From assembly GCA_036971615.1 (NCBI GenBank), contig JAYKKR010000006.1, positions 1-64,000 of the forward strand: DNA of 64,000 nucleotides, written 5' to 3'. Positions 45,523 to 57,295 of this stretch are shown here, in pieces. The notes beneath the pieces were generated by a model. The model saw only the letters and a program-made list of their open reading frames with translations, was not told where the DNA came from and made no database searches. Position 1 is the first letter of the stretch; each line of letters starts with the position of its first letter. The position numbers were made by a program, and so were the translations under genes. This DNA comes from Amyloporia xantha (lineage: Eukaryota; Basidiomycota; Agaricomycetes; Polyporales; Adustoporiaceae).

Positions 45523-46470
45523 ATGCCTGAAGCTTTTACTTGGCTATTAACTGGGTGAGCCGCAGGTCCAACCTGAGTAGGCTGACCATGTAACGCTGAC
45601 TACCTGCTATTTCTGCAGTACGTCTCGGGGGATAGGATTGGAACTCACGAGACAGCTCGTCGCATCTCCGTCCAATCTTGTCATCGCCACCTGTAGAAGT
45701 CCTGACAGCGCAACAGCGCTTCAGGCGTTGAAGAGTGGTGCGAAGGGGACACTCCATATTTTGGCACTAGACACCGGCGATGAGACATCCATCCGCGAGT
45801 CGGTAAAGGCTGTTGATGCCATCCTCGGAGGAAAGGGGCTGGATTACTTGTACAATAACGCTGCAATCGTGAGTATTGTTCTCATTGCTCTGCGAGGCTG
45901 TGGGGCCTAACAGCGCCATCGTTAGATGGACGGGGGAAACGACTCGGCGTTCAACTTTTCATATGCAGCACTGCTGAACACATTGAAAGTAAACGTCGCA
46001 GGACCTGGCCTCATGGCGCAACTGTATCTTCCCTATCTTGAGAAGGGCAAGCGAAAGGTAATCGTCAACGTCACGAGCGGCCTGGCGAGCATCGGGCTAG
46101 ACTTCGGCGACAAGAATGCTACATACAGTGTCAGCAAAACCGCGTTGAACATGCTCGTACGTGTCATCTCGGTACTGAGTGCAAAACGAGCCTGACTGAG
46201 TGCTGCAACGAAGACATACAAGCAAGCGAAGGCGAGGCCGGATTTGATCGCGTATGTCATCGACCCTGGATGGGTCAAAACAGGTGAGTGGTAGATGCAG
46301 CCAAGCACTATCTCTGCTTGATGCTAAGTTGCTCTTAAGACATGGGAGGTCCCGGCGCCATGCTGGAACCACAGGAGACGGTCGCCAGACAGCTGAAGCT
46401 CGCTACTTCCGTCACAGCGAAGGATTCCGGCAAGTTCTTCAGCCACGCCGGTGAAGAGGTTGTTTGGTAG
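45523..46470 (+). CDS. Short-chain dehydrogenase/reductase, copy 1
   Basis: The ATG at 45523 begins MPEAFTWLLTG. After a first intron the nucleotide-binding motif TSRGIGLELTRQL (TGxxxGIG) is completed. Then come NNAA (LDYLYNNAAI), the serine region VTSGLASIGLD and the catalytic YSVSK (Y-x3-K). The C-terminus reads DPGWVKT, then DMGGPGAMLEPQETV and ends VVW at 46470. About five exons, roughly 240 residues, the CsgA/C-factor-like subfamily. NAD(P)-dependent, substrate unknown; no signal or membrane segment. Confidence 0.85.
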
Positions 46471-46881
46471 AATGCAAATTCATTCGCAGCGGCATGAGTA
46501 GCGGCCGCGGGCGGAGCGGCGATATGTGGCTTGCTCTGCAGGGAAGACCTAGTAGCTACAAGAGATGAATGCATACTTGAGCAAGTAACATATACGCTGG
46601 CAGACGTACCGATACCGATCAAACGAGCAGAACTGGGATTCAGTCTGCAGCTATCAAGCTGGAAGCGGTGCGATGCAAGCTGGAGAAGTGCGTGAACCTT
46701 TCGGTAAATACCTGAATATGTCACTTGTATATATGAAAGAAAGTCGATATCGTCGTTGATTCAATTGATCCTCTGCTCATTATCGCTCGGATTGATCTTG
46801 AAGATGAATAAATAACACTGCCGGCTCGCCGTCGAAGAGGTCAAGTGCTGCAGAGATAGGCGCCGATGCTTGCTCTCTGCC

Positions 46882-47363
46882 TAGTGTAGGGGGCAGAATT
46901 GTTTCGAGCCTTCTGCCAACTGCCGCCGGCAGTATGGCAATTGCCACCCTCGGCAGAAATTGGCAGAAGAATTTCTGTGCTTTTTCGTGTTTGTTTTCGC
47001 TCCCTATGAAAGGGGAGATTGCTTGGCGCGCCCTGCGGCATTTGAAGCAGACTTCCCAAATTTGGTTATAAACGTGATATAAACTACCAAATGGAGCAGG
47101 TGTGACACAATTATTAAATCAATCGACCCCATTTGAGCGGTACGCAGTCACCTTAAGCCGGAATTGTAATGGCTTTCGACTAGGAACTACTTGGAATCTC
47201 CCGCTCAAAGTTTGTGCGCTGAAAATAGGCTCAAAAACCTGCCTGCATGGGCCTGAATGCCTCATTTAGGCCTAGTGTCTGCATTTGTTCTGCCAAATGC
47301 CGCGGCAATTGCCGCTTTGGCAGAAATACGTGGCTTAATGGCAGACATCTGCCAACCACACTA
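46882..47363. mobile_element. 482-bp hAT-type MITE with 8-bp target duplication
   Basis: Left end TAGTGTAGGGGGCAGA (46882) and right end CATCTGCCAACCACACTA (to 47363) form imperfect terminal inverted repeats of about 16 bp. Both sides carry the identical 8-mer TCTCTGCC (46874-46881 and 47364-47371). Internally, (T)GGCAGAA/TTCTGCCAA motifs and GGCAATTGCC repeat near both ends (subterminal repeats). No open frame for a transposase. Confidence 0.9.
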
Positions 47364-47524
47364 TCTCTGCCTCCGAGTATGCCCCGCTCGTCCTAGCCTC
47401 GCTACCGACAACTCAAGTGACCGATGCTTTCCAAGCAAACCCCTGGTCAACATCGCACTCCGTGCCGAACGATGGAGATAAAAGGGCTCTCGACGTCTAG
47501 AGGGGTGTACCATTGCAGCCCAGC

Positions 47525-48463
47525 ATGTCCTCCTTTATCTGGCTGATTACAGGGTGAGTGTCGCTGGCGTACTGTTGCGGACATCCTTACCAACACTCTG
47601 TATAGTTCGAACCGCGGTATCGGCCTGGAACTTACTACACAACTGCTGGCGTCGCCATCTAACACTGTGATCGCGACATGCCGTACCCCAGACAAGGCGA
47701 CTGAACTACACGCTCTCAAAGCCAGCACGAGCGTGAAGGGCACCCTGCACATCGTAGCGCTCGATGTCAGCAGCGAGACATCCATACGTGAGTCCGTGAA
47801 GGCTGTCGATACGATCTTGGATGGCAGAGGGCTGGACTATCTGTACAACAATGCTGCTGTCGTGCGTAACCGTATTTATCGTCGTACCCTTACACACTTT
47901 ACACCCAGCTGTGTGTATTAGAATCCCACAGACGACTCTCCATTTGATTTCTCCTATCCCGAGTTCCTGGAGGTGCTCCAGATCAACGTCGGCGCACCTG
48001 CCCTCATCGCCCAGCTGTATTTCCCCTATCTCGAGAAGGGCCAGCGCAAGGTCATCGTGAACATGACGTCCGGCCTCGCCAGCATTGGTTTGGACTGCGG
48101 GCCGAAATGTACCTCGTACAGCGTCAGCAAGACCGCCGTAAACATGCTGGTCAGTGTTCACGCGTTTGCGACGATCCTCACGAGCGGTGGCTGATCAATC
48201 AATAGACGTACAAGCAGGCGAAGGCCAGGCCTGACTTCACCGCAATTGTTCTCGATCCTGGATGGGTCAAGACGGGTGAGCTTGAGGCGCGGTCTCTGAG
48301 CGAAGTTCTACTATACTGACGGCTTACGTTCAGCTATGGGCGGAGAAGGAGCTGTACTCGAACCAGAGGAAAGCGTCAGGGGATTGTGAAGGTGGTCACG
48401 TCCGTTACCCCGAAGGACTCTGGTCAATTTTTCAGATATAACGGGACACAGCATCCTTGGTGA
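47525..48463 (+). pseudogene. Short-chain dehydrogenase/reductase, copy 2, frameshifted near the C-terminus
   Basis: Same layout as copy 1: MSSFIWLITG, SNRGIGLELTTQL, LDYLYNNAAV, NMTSGLASIGLD and the catalytic YSVSK. In the last exon EPEESVRG is followed by TGA at 48387-48389. A one-base gain before ATT at 48383 would restore KVVTSVTPKDSGQFF and the usual final PW codons before the stop at 48463. The loss affects only about the last 27 residues, so activity may survive. A TATA-like GATAAAAGG lies at 47477. Confidence 0.75.
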
Positions 48464-48826
48464 GAGGCTATCCCATGAGATCTATTGTAAATCCTCCCTC
48501 CGATGGAATAAGCATGGAGTTGTCACATTGTCACTCACGATTTCGTGAGGGTCACTGTGATCTTTCTTTCGCTATATATTTTTGTTATCGAGTCAATACA
48601 TCAGGGCGTTCCAAGCAGACCTGAAAGCTTGTCCTTTCCATCAGGGCTATCAGGGCTAACGAATAAACTACGGGGGTCAGAAAGTTGTGGACACAGTAAT
48701 GATACGCTGCACGTGACCGCGTGAGGCTAGCACTAATTATGTAGGAGCGCGTCTGAAGCTCTGGGCCGGCGTATCTGGGTTGTATCGTTCGCATTTCCCC
48801 CATCAATCATCGTCTCGCCGATAGCT
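48464..48826. other. Spacer between SDR copy 2 and the MYND gene
   Basis: No gene is seen. The short sequence GTCACATTGTCACTCACGATTT near 48518 is the only local repeat noticed. Confidence 0.35.
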
Positions 48827-51084
48827 ATGCTCAGCCTGCGTAGCGAGATTAACCAGCACGAAACCTTCTCCCCTAGAGCTCATCTGGCTGGCTTGGACAA
48901 TGAGGCTTTGACGAAGTTAGCTGCGGAGAGAGTTCCTCCGTTGGATGCTGTCCGTGCAGACGCTGCTAAATGTGCACGGTTTCCATTAAGCCTGTCGCTC
49001 CTATCAGAAATATAACTAGACTGATCGCGTCACAGTGCCTGCCTTGCAACGCATGGGCGGTCCGGGAAGGATCAAGGCGACATTCACTGGTCGCGAAGGT
49101 GAAATTCTGACTGAAGAGCCGCAACTTTTGCCCGAGGCACTGTCCTGGAACACCACATTGCCTCATCTTTTTAGATTCAGCTATTTCGCTCTTGATAAAG
49201 ACGGTGAATGCGCTCCCACATTGGGCCGCCCGATCTTGACCCTGTTGACCTTCTATGAGTAGTGCCCAATGATCTTCTCGAACCCGTCATTTTTGCCCTC
49301 AAGATGTTTATACGAGTCATGCAAGAAACTCCGGAACAATTGTTACGCACTGTAGGACATATTCTACCAGAACAAACTGCCGAGATGGCTAGATCTTACA
49401 TGGTATGAACTGTGCTATCTAACCAGGGTCAGATAGCCTGAGTCTAAGATTCACTTCCATGCAGGTATTTAATTTAAGAAAAAAATTAGTTTCACATCTT
49501 CTGTATGCTTTAGCAGTCCTCCTTCTTGTTATCTCATGCGACCACAATTTGACAGTGACCCTATCATCGACCGCCCTTCGGAAGCCCTCGAACAAGTGCA
49601 ACTGGAAGTAAACGAGACTGAAGATCACCTGCTCAGGTTAGACAAGGTTCCGTGGATTGAAGACCCGTATGCCGATCATCCAAATTTTTGTTACGTTTCA
49701 TAGCGTAACCTTTGGCGTTTGCAGAACACTATACGATGTGTATGGTCATGCTCTTACCCTCGCGGGTCACTTTACAACAGAGACGAAGACAGTCCTCGAA
49801 CATGTCCTTGATGGAGTGGAACTATCTCCGAAGGCACAGAGCATCAGCTTCAGGACTATTGTTATCAGAGCACACATCCACCTTGCACTTGTACTGGAAC
49901 AGGTAGGAAATGATCCTAAAGCTCAACGAGAGTAAGTTCATGTCCATTTATATGAAACCTGAGCTTCATGCTGTAATACAGACATTTAGAGTGGGCGACC
50001 AATTTCATGCGCAAAAATCCAATGGTATTCGGAGAAGCTGATCTGAAACAGATGATTGCACGGTCCGATCAGCCTCCACATCCTGTTTTAATCGCTCTTG
50101 GCGGACCGAAGTGGTTTGAGCATCGTAAAAGTACCCAAAGGGCCGACGAGCGGGCTCAGAAACGATGCAGGAACTGTGGACTGCATGATCAACAGAAGCC
50201 GGTCTTTCGATGCTCGCAGTGCCAATGGATTTACTATTGGTGTGTCCCCCATACAATTTTCACATAACGCGCTGCTCACCATCAACCTTTGCTAGTTCAA
50301 GGGAGTGCCAGCGAGCGGACTGGAAATTACATAAGTAGGATCACTCGTTCTCAGCTGTATCAGGGTTCAGAACTAATATGCGTACGACATGGCAGGGATG
50401 CTTGCCGGTAGTTCTCATTCACAGTATCCATGGTAAACATTTTGATGTTACGTTCTAGGGAGGCAGTTGCGTCGAAGAACAAGGCGGAGGCTTTAAAGCA
50501 AACCAATCCAGAAGCGGGTCAAATGGCCGAAGACTGGTACAACTGGAGACAAGCGCCGAACACAGTTGACACTGACGCCATGATACACGCCCTCCATCTA
50601 CAGCGCGATCCTTCGCGAGGCCGGACACATATCATCTTCCGCGAGGCTACTTACACACCGGGTGCCTCCAAAACCATACGCAACAAATTCAAAGTAGTCC
50701 GATGTGGGGTGTACAGGATTCAGGACGTGTTGTCCGATATCGAAGATCTGATGGGATTAAATGAAGGAGAGGGACAAGAATACATTCAGAGTCTTATAGC
50801 AGAACTAGACGCTACCGACCAGAGTGGTCAACGGGTGCCTATACTCGAATTGAAATTCGCAGTCGGTCTTGAGATATGGCTCAGCAGTGGTATGTGCAAT
50901 TCTCATCTGTTGTCAACCCGCCGGCCGTGAAGGTTAATCTACTATGTAAGATGCAACCACCCTTGATGACTTGCGCACGAAACCCTATGATCCTCACTGG
51001 CGCAAACTCATGAATCCGAAACAAGCTCCTGGCCCTATGTTACCGTTGAAAAGCGGAGCGGAGGATGCGGAACATCGTTTCTGA
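48827..51084 (+). CDS. MYND zinc-finger protein
   Basis: The ATG at 48827 begins MLSLRSEINQHETF. Seven or eight exons follow. The MYND finger lies near 50170-50340: CRNCGLHDQQKPVFRCSQC, WIYYC, then SRECQRADWKLHK after an intron, giving the C-x2-C..C-x2-C..YCS-x-ECQ..DW..H pattern. The region before it is helical (HLALVLEQVGNDPKAQRE). The C-terminal half has REATYTPGASKTIRNKFKVV and ends SGAEDAEHRF at 51084. MYND domains bind proline-rich peptides; no SET domain is visible, so a methyltransferase role is not supported. Confidence 0.75.
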
Positions 51085-51366
51085 TCACTTCTGTCGTTCG
51101 TGTATCGTTAAAGAGTTGCATATTACTTCAAGAAGCGATGATATAAATATGACTGTAAGGATCACCCGGACCTGTAGTCGTGATCCCGACAAGAGCATGC
51201 AGGAATATCACTTCATTGATGGGTTGTCATTTTCAACGACGATTGAGATTCGAACCATGACACATCCATTTCAGATGAACAGTCATCCGCTGACTCAGTC
51301 CCGACTCTCGATGTGGGCCCAGCTTGACTGACCAATCCGTTCGGAGCGCTGAGCAGTGAAGAATAC

Positions 51367-51375
51367 GTATATAAG
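51367..51375 (+). promoter_or_regulatory. TATA box of SDR copy 3
   Basis: GTATATAAG lies 43 bp upstream of the ATG at 51417. The same box at the same distance occurs for copy 4 (52752-52760), inside the duplicated block. Confidence 0.7.
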
Positions 51376-51416
51376 CGTTCGGGGGAGATGGCAAATATGC
51401 CAGAGCAACTTCGAGC

Positions 51417-52356
51417 ATGACGTCGCCCATAACATGGCTGGTTACAGGGTGAGTGCCTCCCACCTAGATATCAGACAGGGAATCCAGCTAGACGTGCGCG
51501 ATCGAGCAGGTCCTCCCGCGGTCTCGGGCTTGAGCTGGTCAAACAACTGATTGCAGCGCCGTCAAACTTCGTCGTGGCGACCTGCCGTGATCCTGCGAAG
51601 GCGACGGCTCTGCAGAACCTGGAGAGCAGCGCAAAGGGAACACTACACATCATTGCGCTGGACATCGAGGACGAGACGTCTATCCGCAGCTCAGTGAAGA
51701 TCGTCGAGGAGCTCCTGAGCGGCAAGGGCTTGGATTACCTCTATAACAATGCCGGTATCGTGAGTGCCGCTGTTATTGTTAGGTATACCGCTTTAGTGAC
51801 TTGATTTCTGCGATTAGGCCGCGGTCGACACTGCGTTTGATTTTCAATACGCTGACATGCTGAAGACGTTCAAGGCGAACGTGGCCGCGCCGGCTCTGAT
51901 GTCTCAAGTATACCTGCCTCTGGTCGAGAAGAGCACGCGCAAGACCATCGTCCATGTTTCGAGCTCACTCGGGAGCATGGGTATGGACCTCGGCCCACAG
52001 ATGATGACGTATTGTGCTAGCAAAGCGGCATTGAACATGCTGGTACGTCCCTCTCCGCCATGCTGCTTACCGTCTATGGTAATATCTGCCGACGACGACA
52101 GACATACAAGCAAGCGAAGGTGAGGCCCGACGTGATCAGCATTGCGCTCAACCCGGGGTGGGTCAAGACAGGTAAGTATAGGCTTATAAATTCCGACTCG
52201 ATGCTGAGGCAAAGTGAGTATACAGATATGGGGGGAGAGAACGCAGATTTAGAGGCGTACGAGAGCATATCCGCTGCACTGAAACTGGTCACATCGCTCA
52301 CTGCTAAGGACTCGGGGAAGTTGTTTGACTACAGTGGCAAGGTACTTCCGTGGTAG
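51417..52356 (+). CDS. Short-chain dehydrogenase/reductase, copy 3
   Basis: The ATG at 51417 begins MTSPITWLVTG; the intron is followed by SRGLGLELVKQLIAAPSNF. The frame then carries KGTLHIIALDIEDETSIRSS, LDYLYNNAGI (a standard NNAG motif), VSSSLGSMGMD, the catalytic YCASK (Y-x3-K) and NPGWVKT. It ends YSGKVLPW at 52354-52356. Intact. All introns match copy 4 in position. Confidence 0.85.
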
Positions 52357-52361
52357 CGATG

Positions 52362-52480
52362 AGTTGCGCAAAAAACCCTATGACCCTCACTGGCGCAAGC
52401 CCATGAATCCTAAACATTCTCCTGGCTCTATGATACCGTTGAAAGTGGAGCGGAAGATGCGGAACGCGTATCATTAAAGA
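52362..52480 (+). pseudogene. Duplicated 3' fragment of the MYND gene
   Basis: LRKKPYDPHWRKPMNPKHSP matches the last exon of the MYND gene (LRTKPYDPHWRKLMNPKQAP at about 50970). It lacks all upstream exons, and the reading frame changes after MIPLK. Confidence 0.85.
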
Positions 52481-52751
52481 GTTGCATAGTACTTCAGTGA
52501 GCGACTAAACAAATATAACTGTAAGGATCACCCGGACCCGTAGGTGAGCTGCGGCGATAACACGAGAACATGCAGGATCATATGGGGCATACTTACTAGT
52601 GGGAAGACCCTATTAGAAGGTAGTCATTTTGATGACAAGCGAGGTTCAAATCATGACAAATTCATTCGGCCCCGATGTGGGCACAGCTTTGGCACAGCTT
52701 GACTGACCAATTCGTTCCTCCTGACTTGGAGCGCTGCGCAGTGAAGAATAC

Positions 52752-52760
52752 GTATATAAG
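52752..52760 (+). promoter_or_regulatory. TATA box of SDR copy 4
   Basis: GTATATAAG lies 43 bp upstream of the ATG at 52802, matching the arrangement of copy 3. Confidence 0.7.
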
Positions 52761-52801
52761 CGTCCAAGGGAGATGGCAAACATGCCAGAACAAGTTCGAG
52801 C

Positions 52802-53740
52802 ATGACGTCGCCCATAACATGGCTGGTCACAGGGTGAGTGCCCTCTACTAGACATCAGACAGGGGAATCCAGCCAGACGTGCGCGATCGAGCAGGTCCTC
52901 CCGCGGTCTCGGGCTTGAGCTGGTCAAACAACTGATTGCAGCGCCGTCAAACTTCGTCGTGGCGACCTGCCGTGATCCTGCGAAGGCGACGGCCCTGCAG
53001 AACCTGAAGAGCAGCGCAAAGGGAACACTACACATCATTGCGCTGGACATCGAGGACGAGACGTCCATCCGCAGCTCGGTGAAGATCGTCGAGGAGCTCC
53101 TGAGCGGCAAGGGTCTGGATTACCTCTATAACAATGCCGCTGTGGTGAGAAGTCCCTCTGCCATTGTCAGGCCGGCCGCCTTTGTGACTTGATTTCTGCG
53201 ATTAGGCCGTGTTCGACAATGCGTTTGACTTTCAATACGCCGACATGCTGAAGACGCTCAAGACGAACGTGGCCGCGCCAGCTCTGATGTCCCAAGTATA
53301 CCTGCCTCTGGTCGAGAAGAGCACGCGCAAGACCATCGTTCATGTTTCGAGCTCATTCGGGAGTATAGGTTTGGACCAGGGCCCACTTGCGATGACGTAC
53401 TGTGTTAGCAAGGCGGCATTGAACATGCTGGTATGTTCGTCCCCTCGGTGTTGATTCCGCCTGTGGCGCTATATATTGGCGACAGACGTACAAGCAAGCG
53501 AAGGCGAGGCCCGACGTGATCAGTGTTGCGATCAACCCAGGGTGGGTCAAGACAGGTAAGTACAGACTTATGAAAGCCGATTCGATGCTGAGACAAGGCG
53601 AGTATACAGCCATGGGGGGAGAGAATGCAGCTTTAGAGGTGCCCGAGAGCATATCTGCCGTACTGAAACTGGTCACGTCGGTCACCGCTAAGGACTCGGG
53701 GAAGTTGTTTGACTATGACGGCAAGATACTCCCATGGTAG
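52802..53740 (+). CDS. Short-chain dehydrogenase/reductase, copy 4
   Basis: Near-identical to copy 3 in the first coding exons (only E/K at LENLK-type position in NLKSSAKG). It differs in NNAAV, VFDNAFDFQYADM, SSFGSIGLDQG and the catalytic YCVSK. Ends YDGKILPW at 53738-53740. Intact by frame. Confidence 0.85.
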
Positions 53741-54155
53741 CTGTGGACCGAACGTATATACTTACATGTGTTGTAGTGGGTACTAGGTAGCGTGTAGACA
53801 CTGTACACTGTTGAGAGCAACAAGCGCGCACGAACGTGATGGCTTAAGTGTGACTCTTCGTGACAAGTATCTGTGATGCTATGTGACGGTGCAGATTTAC
53901 GATCGATCGGTCAGGATCTTGCTCACTAACGGACGAGCGTCTAAATGGCATCCCCCTCATCTCCTGACTGCGACCATCTAACCTCGAGCCCTGCTCCCCG
54001 TAGGGCACGCTCGTCTCGCCATCTCATTGTAATACCACCTCCATTTTTACACTATTTTATCTTCAAAGTTAGACAGGAGTCTCCGACAATCCTGATCTTT
54101 TTGGGTCAATCGCGCAAACACAACGAAAAGTTTAGAAGCATTACATCGCCTAGCT
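53741..54155. promoter_or_regulatory. Spacer upstream of NMD3
   Basis: No gene is seen. The 117-codon open frame starting at 53945 overlaps the NMD3 start in another frame and has no domain. Confidence 0.4.
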
Positions 54156-55931
54156 ATGGAGTTTGTCGCCGCACCACCAGTCCATCGTGTGCTTTGCGCA
54201 GATTGTGGAACACCGATTGTTCCGAATTCTGCCAATCTCTGCGTCGCATGTTTGAGAAATACGGTAGATATCACGGAAGGGATCCCAAAGCAAGGTGAGC
54301 GGCTTCGTTCGTCCCTATGTCCTGCAGTTTTTAAACTAGTTCGCAGCATCCGTCTCTTTCTGTCGCAACTGCGACCGCTTTCTATCACCCCCGACAACAT
54401 GGACTATTGCACAGCCGGAATCCCAAGAACTGCTCGCAATATGTCTCAGAAAACTCAAGGGCCTAAATAAAGTCCGCCTCACCGAGGCCCACTTCATCTG
54501 GACAGAGCCACATTCGAAGCGCCTCCGCGTGTCCCTAACCATCCAAAAGGAAGTCTTGACAGCAACCATCCTCGAGCAGGTGTTCGAAATCGAGTATCTC
54601 GTGCAGCACGGCCAGTGTCCCGACTGTACGAAGCTCGCTGCGAAGAACACATGGAAGGCGCTCGTGCAGGTCCGCCAAAAGGTCCCTCACAAGCGGACGT
54701 TCTTGTTCCTCGAGCAGCTGATCCTCAAGCACGGTGCGCAAAAGGACACGATTTCCATCAAAGAGGTCAAGGACGGGCTCGACTTTTTCTACAGCCAGCG
54801 GAGTCACGCACTCAAGATGGTCGAATTTTTGAATGGACTGGTACCTATACGGTATGTCCAGTTTACTGTCTCGTAGAGAGACCGCTCATCTGACTGTCTG
54901 ATTCTCCCAGATCAAAAGCATCAGAGCAGCTTCTGTCCTCGGATACCCACACCAACACCGCCAACTTCAAGTACACCTACTCGGTCGAGATCATCCCGGT
55001 ATGCAAAGACGACCTCGTCTGCATCCCTCCCAAACTGGCGCGACAACTGAGCAACATCAGCCCGCTGACGATGTGCTCACGCGTGGGCAACTCCCTCCAC
55101 CTCCTCGACCCGGGCACCCTACAAGTCGCAGAAATCTCCGCGCAGACATACTGGCGCACGCCGTTCGAAGCGCTCGCCACGGTGACCGACCTCGTCGAGT
55201 TCACCGTGCTTGACGTCGAGCCCTCCGGCGCGACGCGCGGGAAGTGGGTGCTCGCCGACGCGCAGGTCGCGCTCTCGGGCGCGTTCAAGTCCTCGCACGA
55301 CGACGACCACATGGACGACGACGACGGCGCGGCGCTGTCGTCGCAGATCTTCCACACGCGCACGCACCTCGGCGCGATCCTCCAGCCGGGCGACGCCGCG
55401 CTCGGGTACTACCTCACGAACACCAACTTCAACTCGGACGACTTCGCCGCGCTGCCGGCGCACCGCGTGCCGGACGTCGTGCTCGTGAAGAAGGCGTACC
55501 CGAACCGCCGCAAGAAGAGCCGCCCGCGTGGGTGGAGGCTCCGCAGCATCGCGAAAGAGGCGGGTGAGGAGGGCGAGACGAGCGCGGCGCGCGGGGTCGT
55601 CGGCCGGATGGGAGGGAGAGATCAGAAGAAGGTGGAGGAGGACTATGAGCTGTTCCTGAGGGAGTTGGAGGAGGATGAGGAGATGCGGGGCGCGGTCAAT
55701 TTGTACAAGGCGAAGTTGGACAGGCCGGGGGCGGGCTCGGGGATGGCGGGCGGGAAGACCAGGAAGAAGACGCAGTTCGCTATGGATGTGGATGAGGGCG
55801 CGGCGACGGCACAAGCGGCTGCGCCGAGCGTGGAAGGTGAGGATGAGGACGACGAGCCAGACTTCCCGGATGTCAAGCTTGACGAGCTGCTGGAGGACTT
55901 CGATGAGATGACTCTCACGGATGACGCATGA
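54156..55931 (+). CDS. NMD3: 60S ribosomal export protein NMD3
   Basis: The ATG at 54156 begins MEFVAAPPVHRVLCADCG. Zinc-binding pairs are visible in CADCGTPIV..LCVACLRN and, after a short intron, FCRNCDRFL. Diagnostic blocks follow: VEYLVQHGQCPDC-like (EIEYLVQHGQCPDC), QVRQKVPHKRTFLFLEQLIL, KDGLDFFYSQRSHALKMVEF, then KYTYSVEIIPVCKDDLVCI. The acidic C-terminus (EDEDDEPDFPDVKLDELLED) carries the nuclear-export type leucine pattern. Stop at 55929-55931. NMD3 is the adaptor for export of the large ribosomal subunit. The last exon is unusually GC-rich (about 55200-55700). Confidence 0.92.
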
Positions 55932-56335
55932 GGCTGAGGATGTTACCTTATGTTGTAGAACATGTGTATACTCTCGTCTATCGTAGTTGGTTTGATTACT
56001 AGTTACGGCAATCTGCAAAACGACATGTCATCGTAGTCGTGTATGTAACATGGTGCTTGCTCTTACGAATTATATCATATTCTACTGTTGAAAAGCGATA
56101 AACCGCCTTCTAAGTACATCCTGATAAACCGTTGAACAACCGCGATCACCGATCATCCTGGAAATCGTACATACGGACAGTCAACGACTGAACTGCATTA
56201 TGACCGTTCTCCACTCTCCCCAAAGGTCTTTATCTTATGCTCTGCGTACAAATGTCTATTTTACAAACATATTGCGACGCAGATCTTCTCCTGCATGACG
56301 AGGGATCGCGATTTCCCCCTTTGCAATGCATGTAT
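55932..56335. other. Convergent spacer between NMD3 and SDR copy 5
   Basis: No gene is seen. Confidence 0.4.
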
Positions 56336-57295
56336 TTACCAAGGGAACACTTTGCCAGTGTAACTGAAGTATTTGCCAGAATCGTTGATGGTAAGGCCTG
56401 TGACAAGTTTGAGCTGCCCAGCAACGCTCTCATGTGGTTCAAGCAGGGCATCAGGACCACCCATGTCTGCGCGAAGTACGTCAGATGGAACACTGGGGTA
56501 ATGAAACACGCTGTTCACCTGTCTTGACCCACCCCGGCGCGAGAGATATAGCGATGATGTCAGGCCTGGCTTTCGCTTGTTTATACGTCTTACGACTCAT
56601 GTCAGGCTCCGAAATCGAAAGTGGCAGTGCCGTACCGGGGACCTACCAGCATGTTCAACCCGGCCTTGCTGACGCCGTATGAAGCATACACAGCGCCTCG
56701 GTCCAGTCCGATGCTCCCAAGCCCGCTGGAGACATTCACAATGACCTTGCGTCGGCTCTTCTCAATGAGGGGAAGGTAGACCTGAGCGATGAGCGCTGGA
56801 GCTGCAAGGTTGCAACTGAATGTTTGCAGGAGCCCCGCATAGTCGAAATTGAACGCGTCGTCCAATGCGAAGGTCTACAAGCGCGTGACGCCCCTGTTTC
56901 GATGTGCAATACGAATGACCGTACGAGTGGACTTACTATTCCGGCGTTATTATAGAGGTAGTCTAGCCCCTTGTCGCCCAGGATGCCATGCACGGCTGCG
57001 ACCGAATCGCGCACGGATGACGGGTCCGTTACGTCGAGGGGGACTGTGTGCAAAGCACCCTGCGCGGTGTCCTTGAGAGATTGCAATGCAACCGCCTTTT
57101 CTGGGGTTCGGCATGTCGCGATAACGATGTTCGACGGTGAGGCTGCAAGCTGCTTTACGAGCTCCAAACCTATCCCACGCGAGGAGCTACACGGAGAGGC
57201 TGCCAGTGAGCACTGTCTCCGACGAAAGCACCACGCCGATCGCCTGTCTTTCGGGCTCACCCAGTGATAAGCCAGGAGACGGGTTCAGATGACAT
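56336..57295 (-). CDS. Short-chain dehydrogenase/reductase, copy 5 (minus strand)
   Basis: The ATG at 57295 begins MSSEPVSWLITG. The rest of the motif is SSRGIGLELVKQLAASPSNI, followed by LDYLYNNAGI (standard NNAG), NVSSGLGSIGLD and the catalytic YGVSK (Y-x3-K). The C-terminus has DMGGPDALLEPHESVAGQL and ends SYTGKVFPW at 56336. The GWVKT motif lies in a short exon near 56540. Intact by frame. Orientation is opposite to copies 1-4 and it is separated from them by NMD3. Confidence 0.83.

Larger units (their letters stand above)
50966..53745 (+). repeat. Recent tandem duplication of about 1.39 kb
   Basis: Two units (about 50966-52358 and 52362-53745) each contain the last MYND exon or its remnant, the TATA box and a complete SDR gene. 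The second unit's MYND fragment begins at LRKKPYDPHWRKPMNPK (52364 on). The SDR coding parts are nearly identical in exon 2 and the flanks are well conserved. Confidence 0.88.

Noticed and set aside
48827..51084. SMYD-type histone methyltransferase
   Set aside because: The MYND finger is clear but no SET-domain motifs are visible in the exons.
55119..56018. 299-codon minus-strand open frame across NMD3
   Set aside because: Antisense of a GC-rich exon of a clearly recognised gene; Arg/Val-rich shadow composition.
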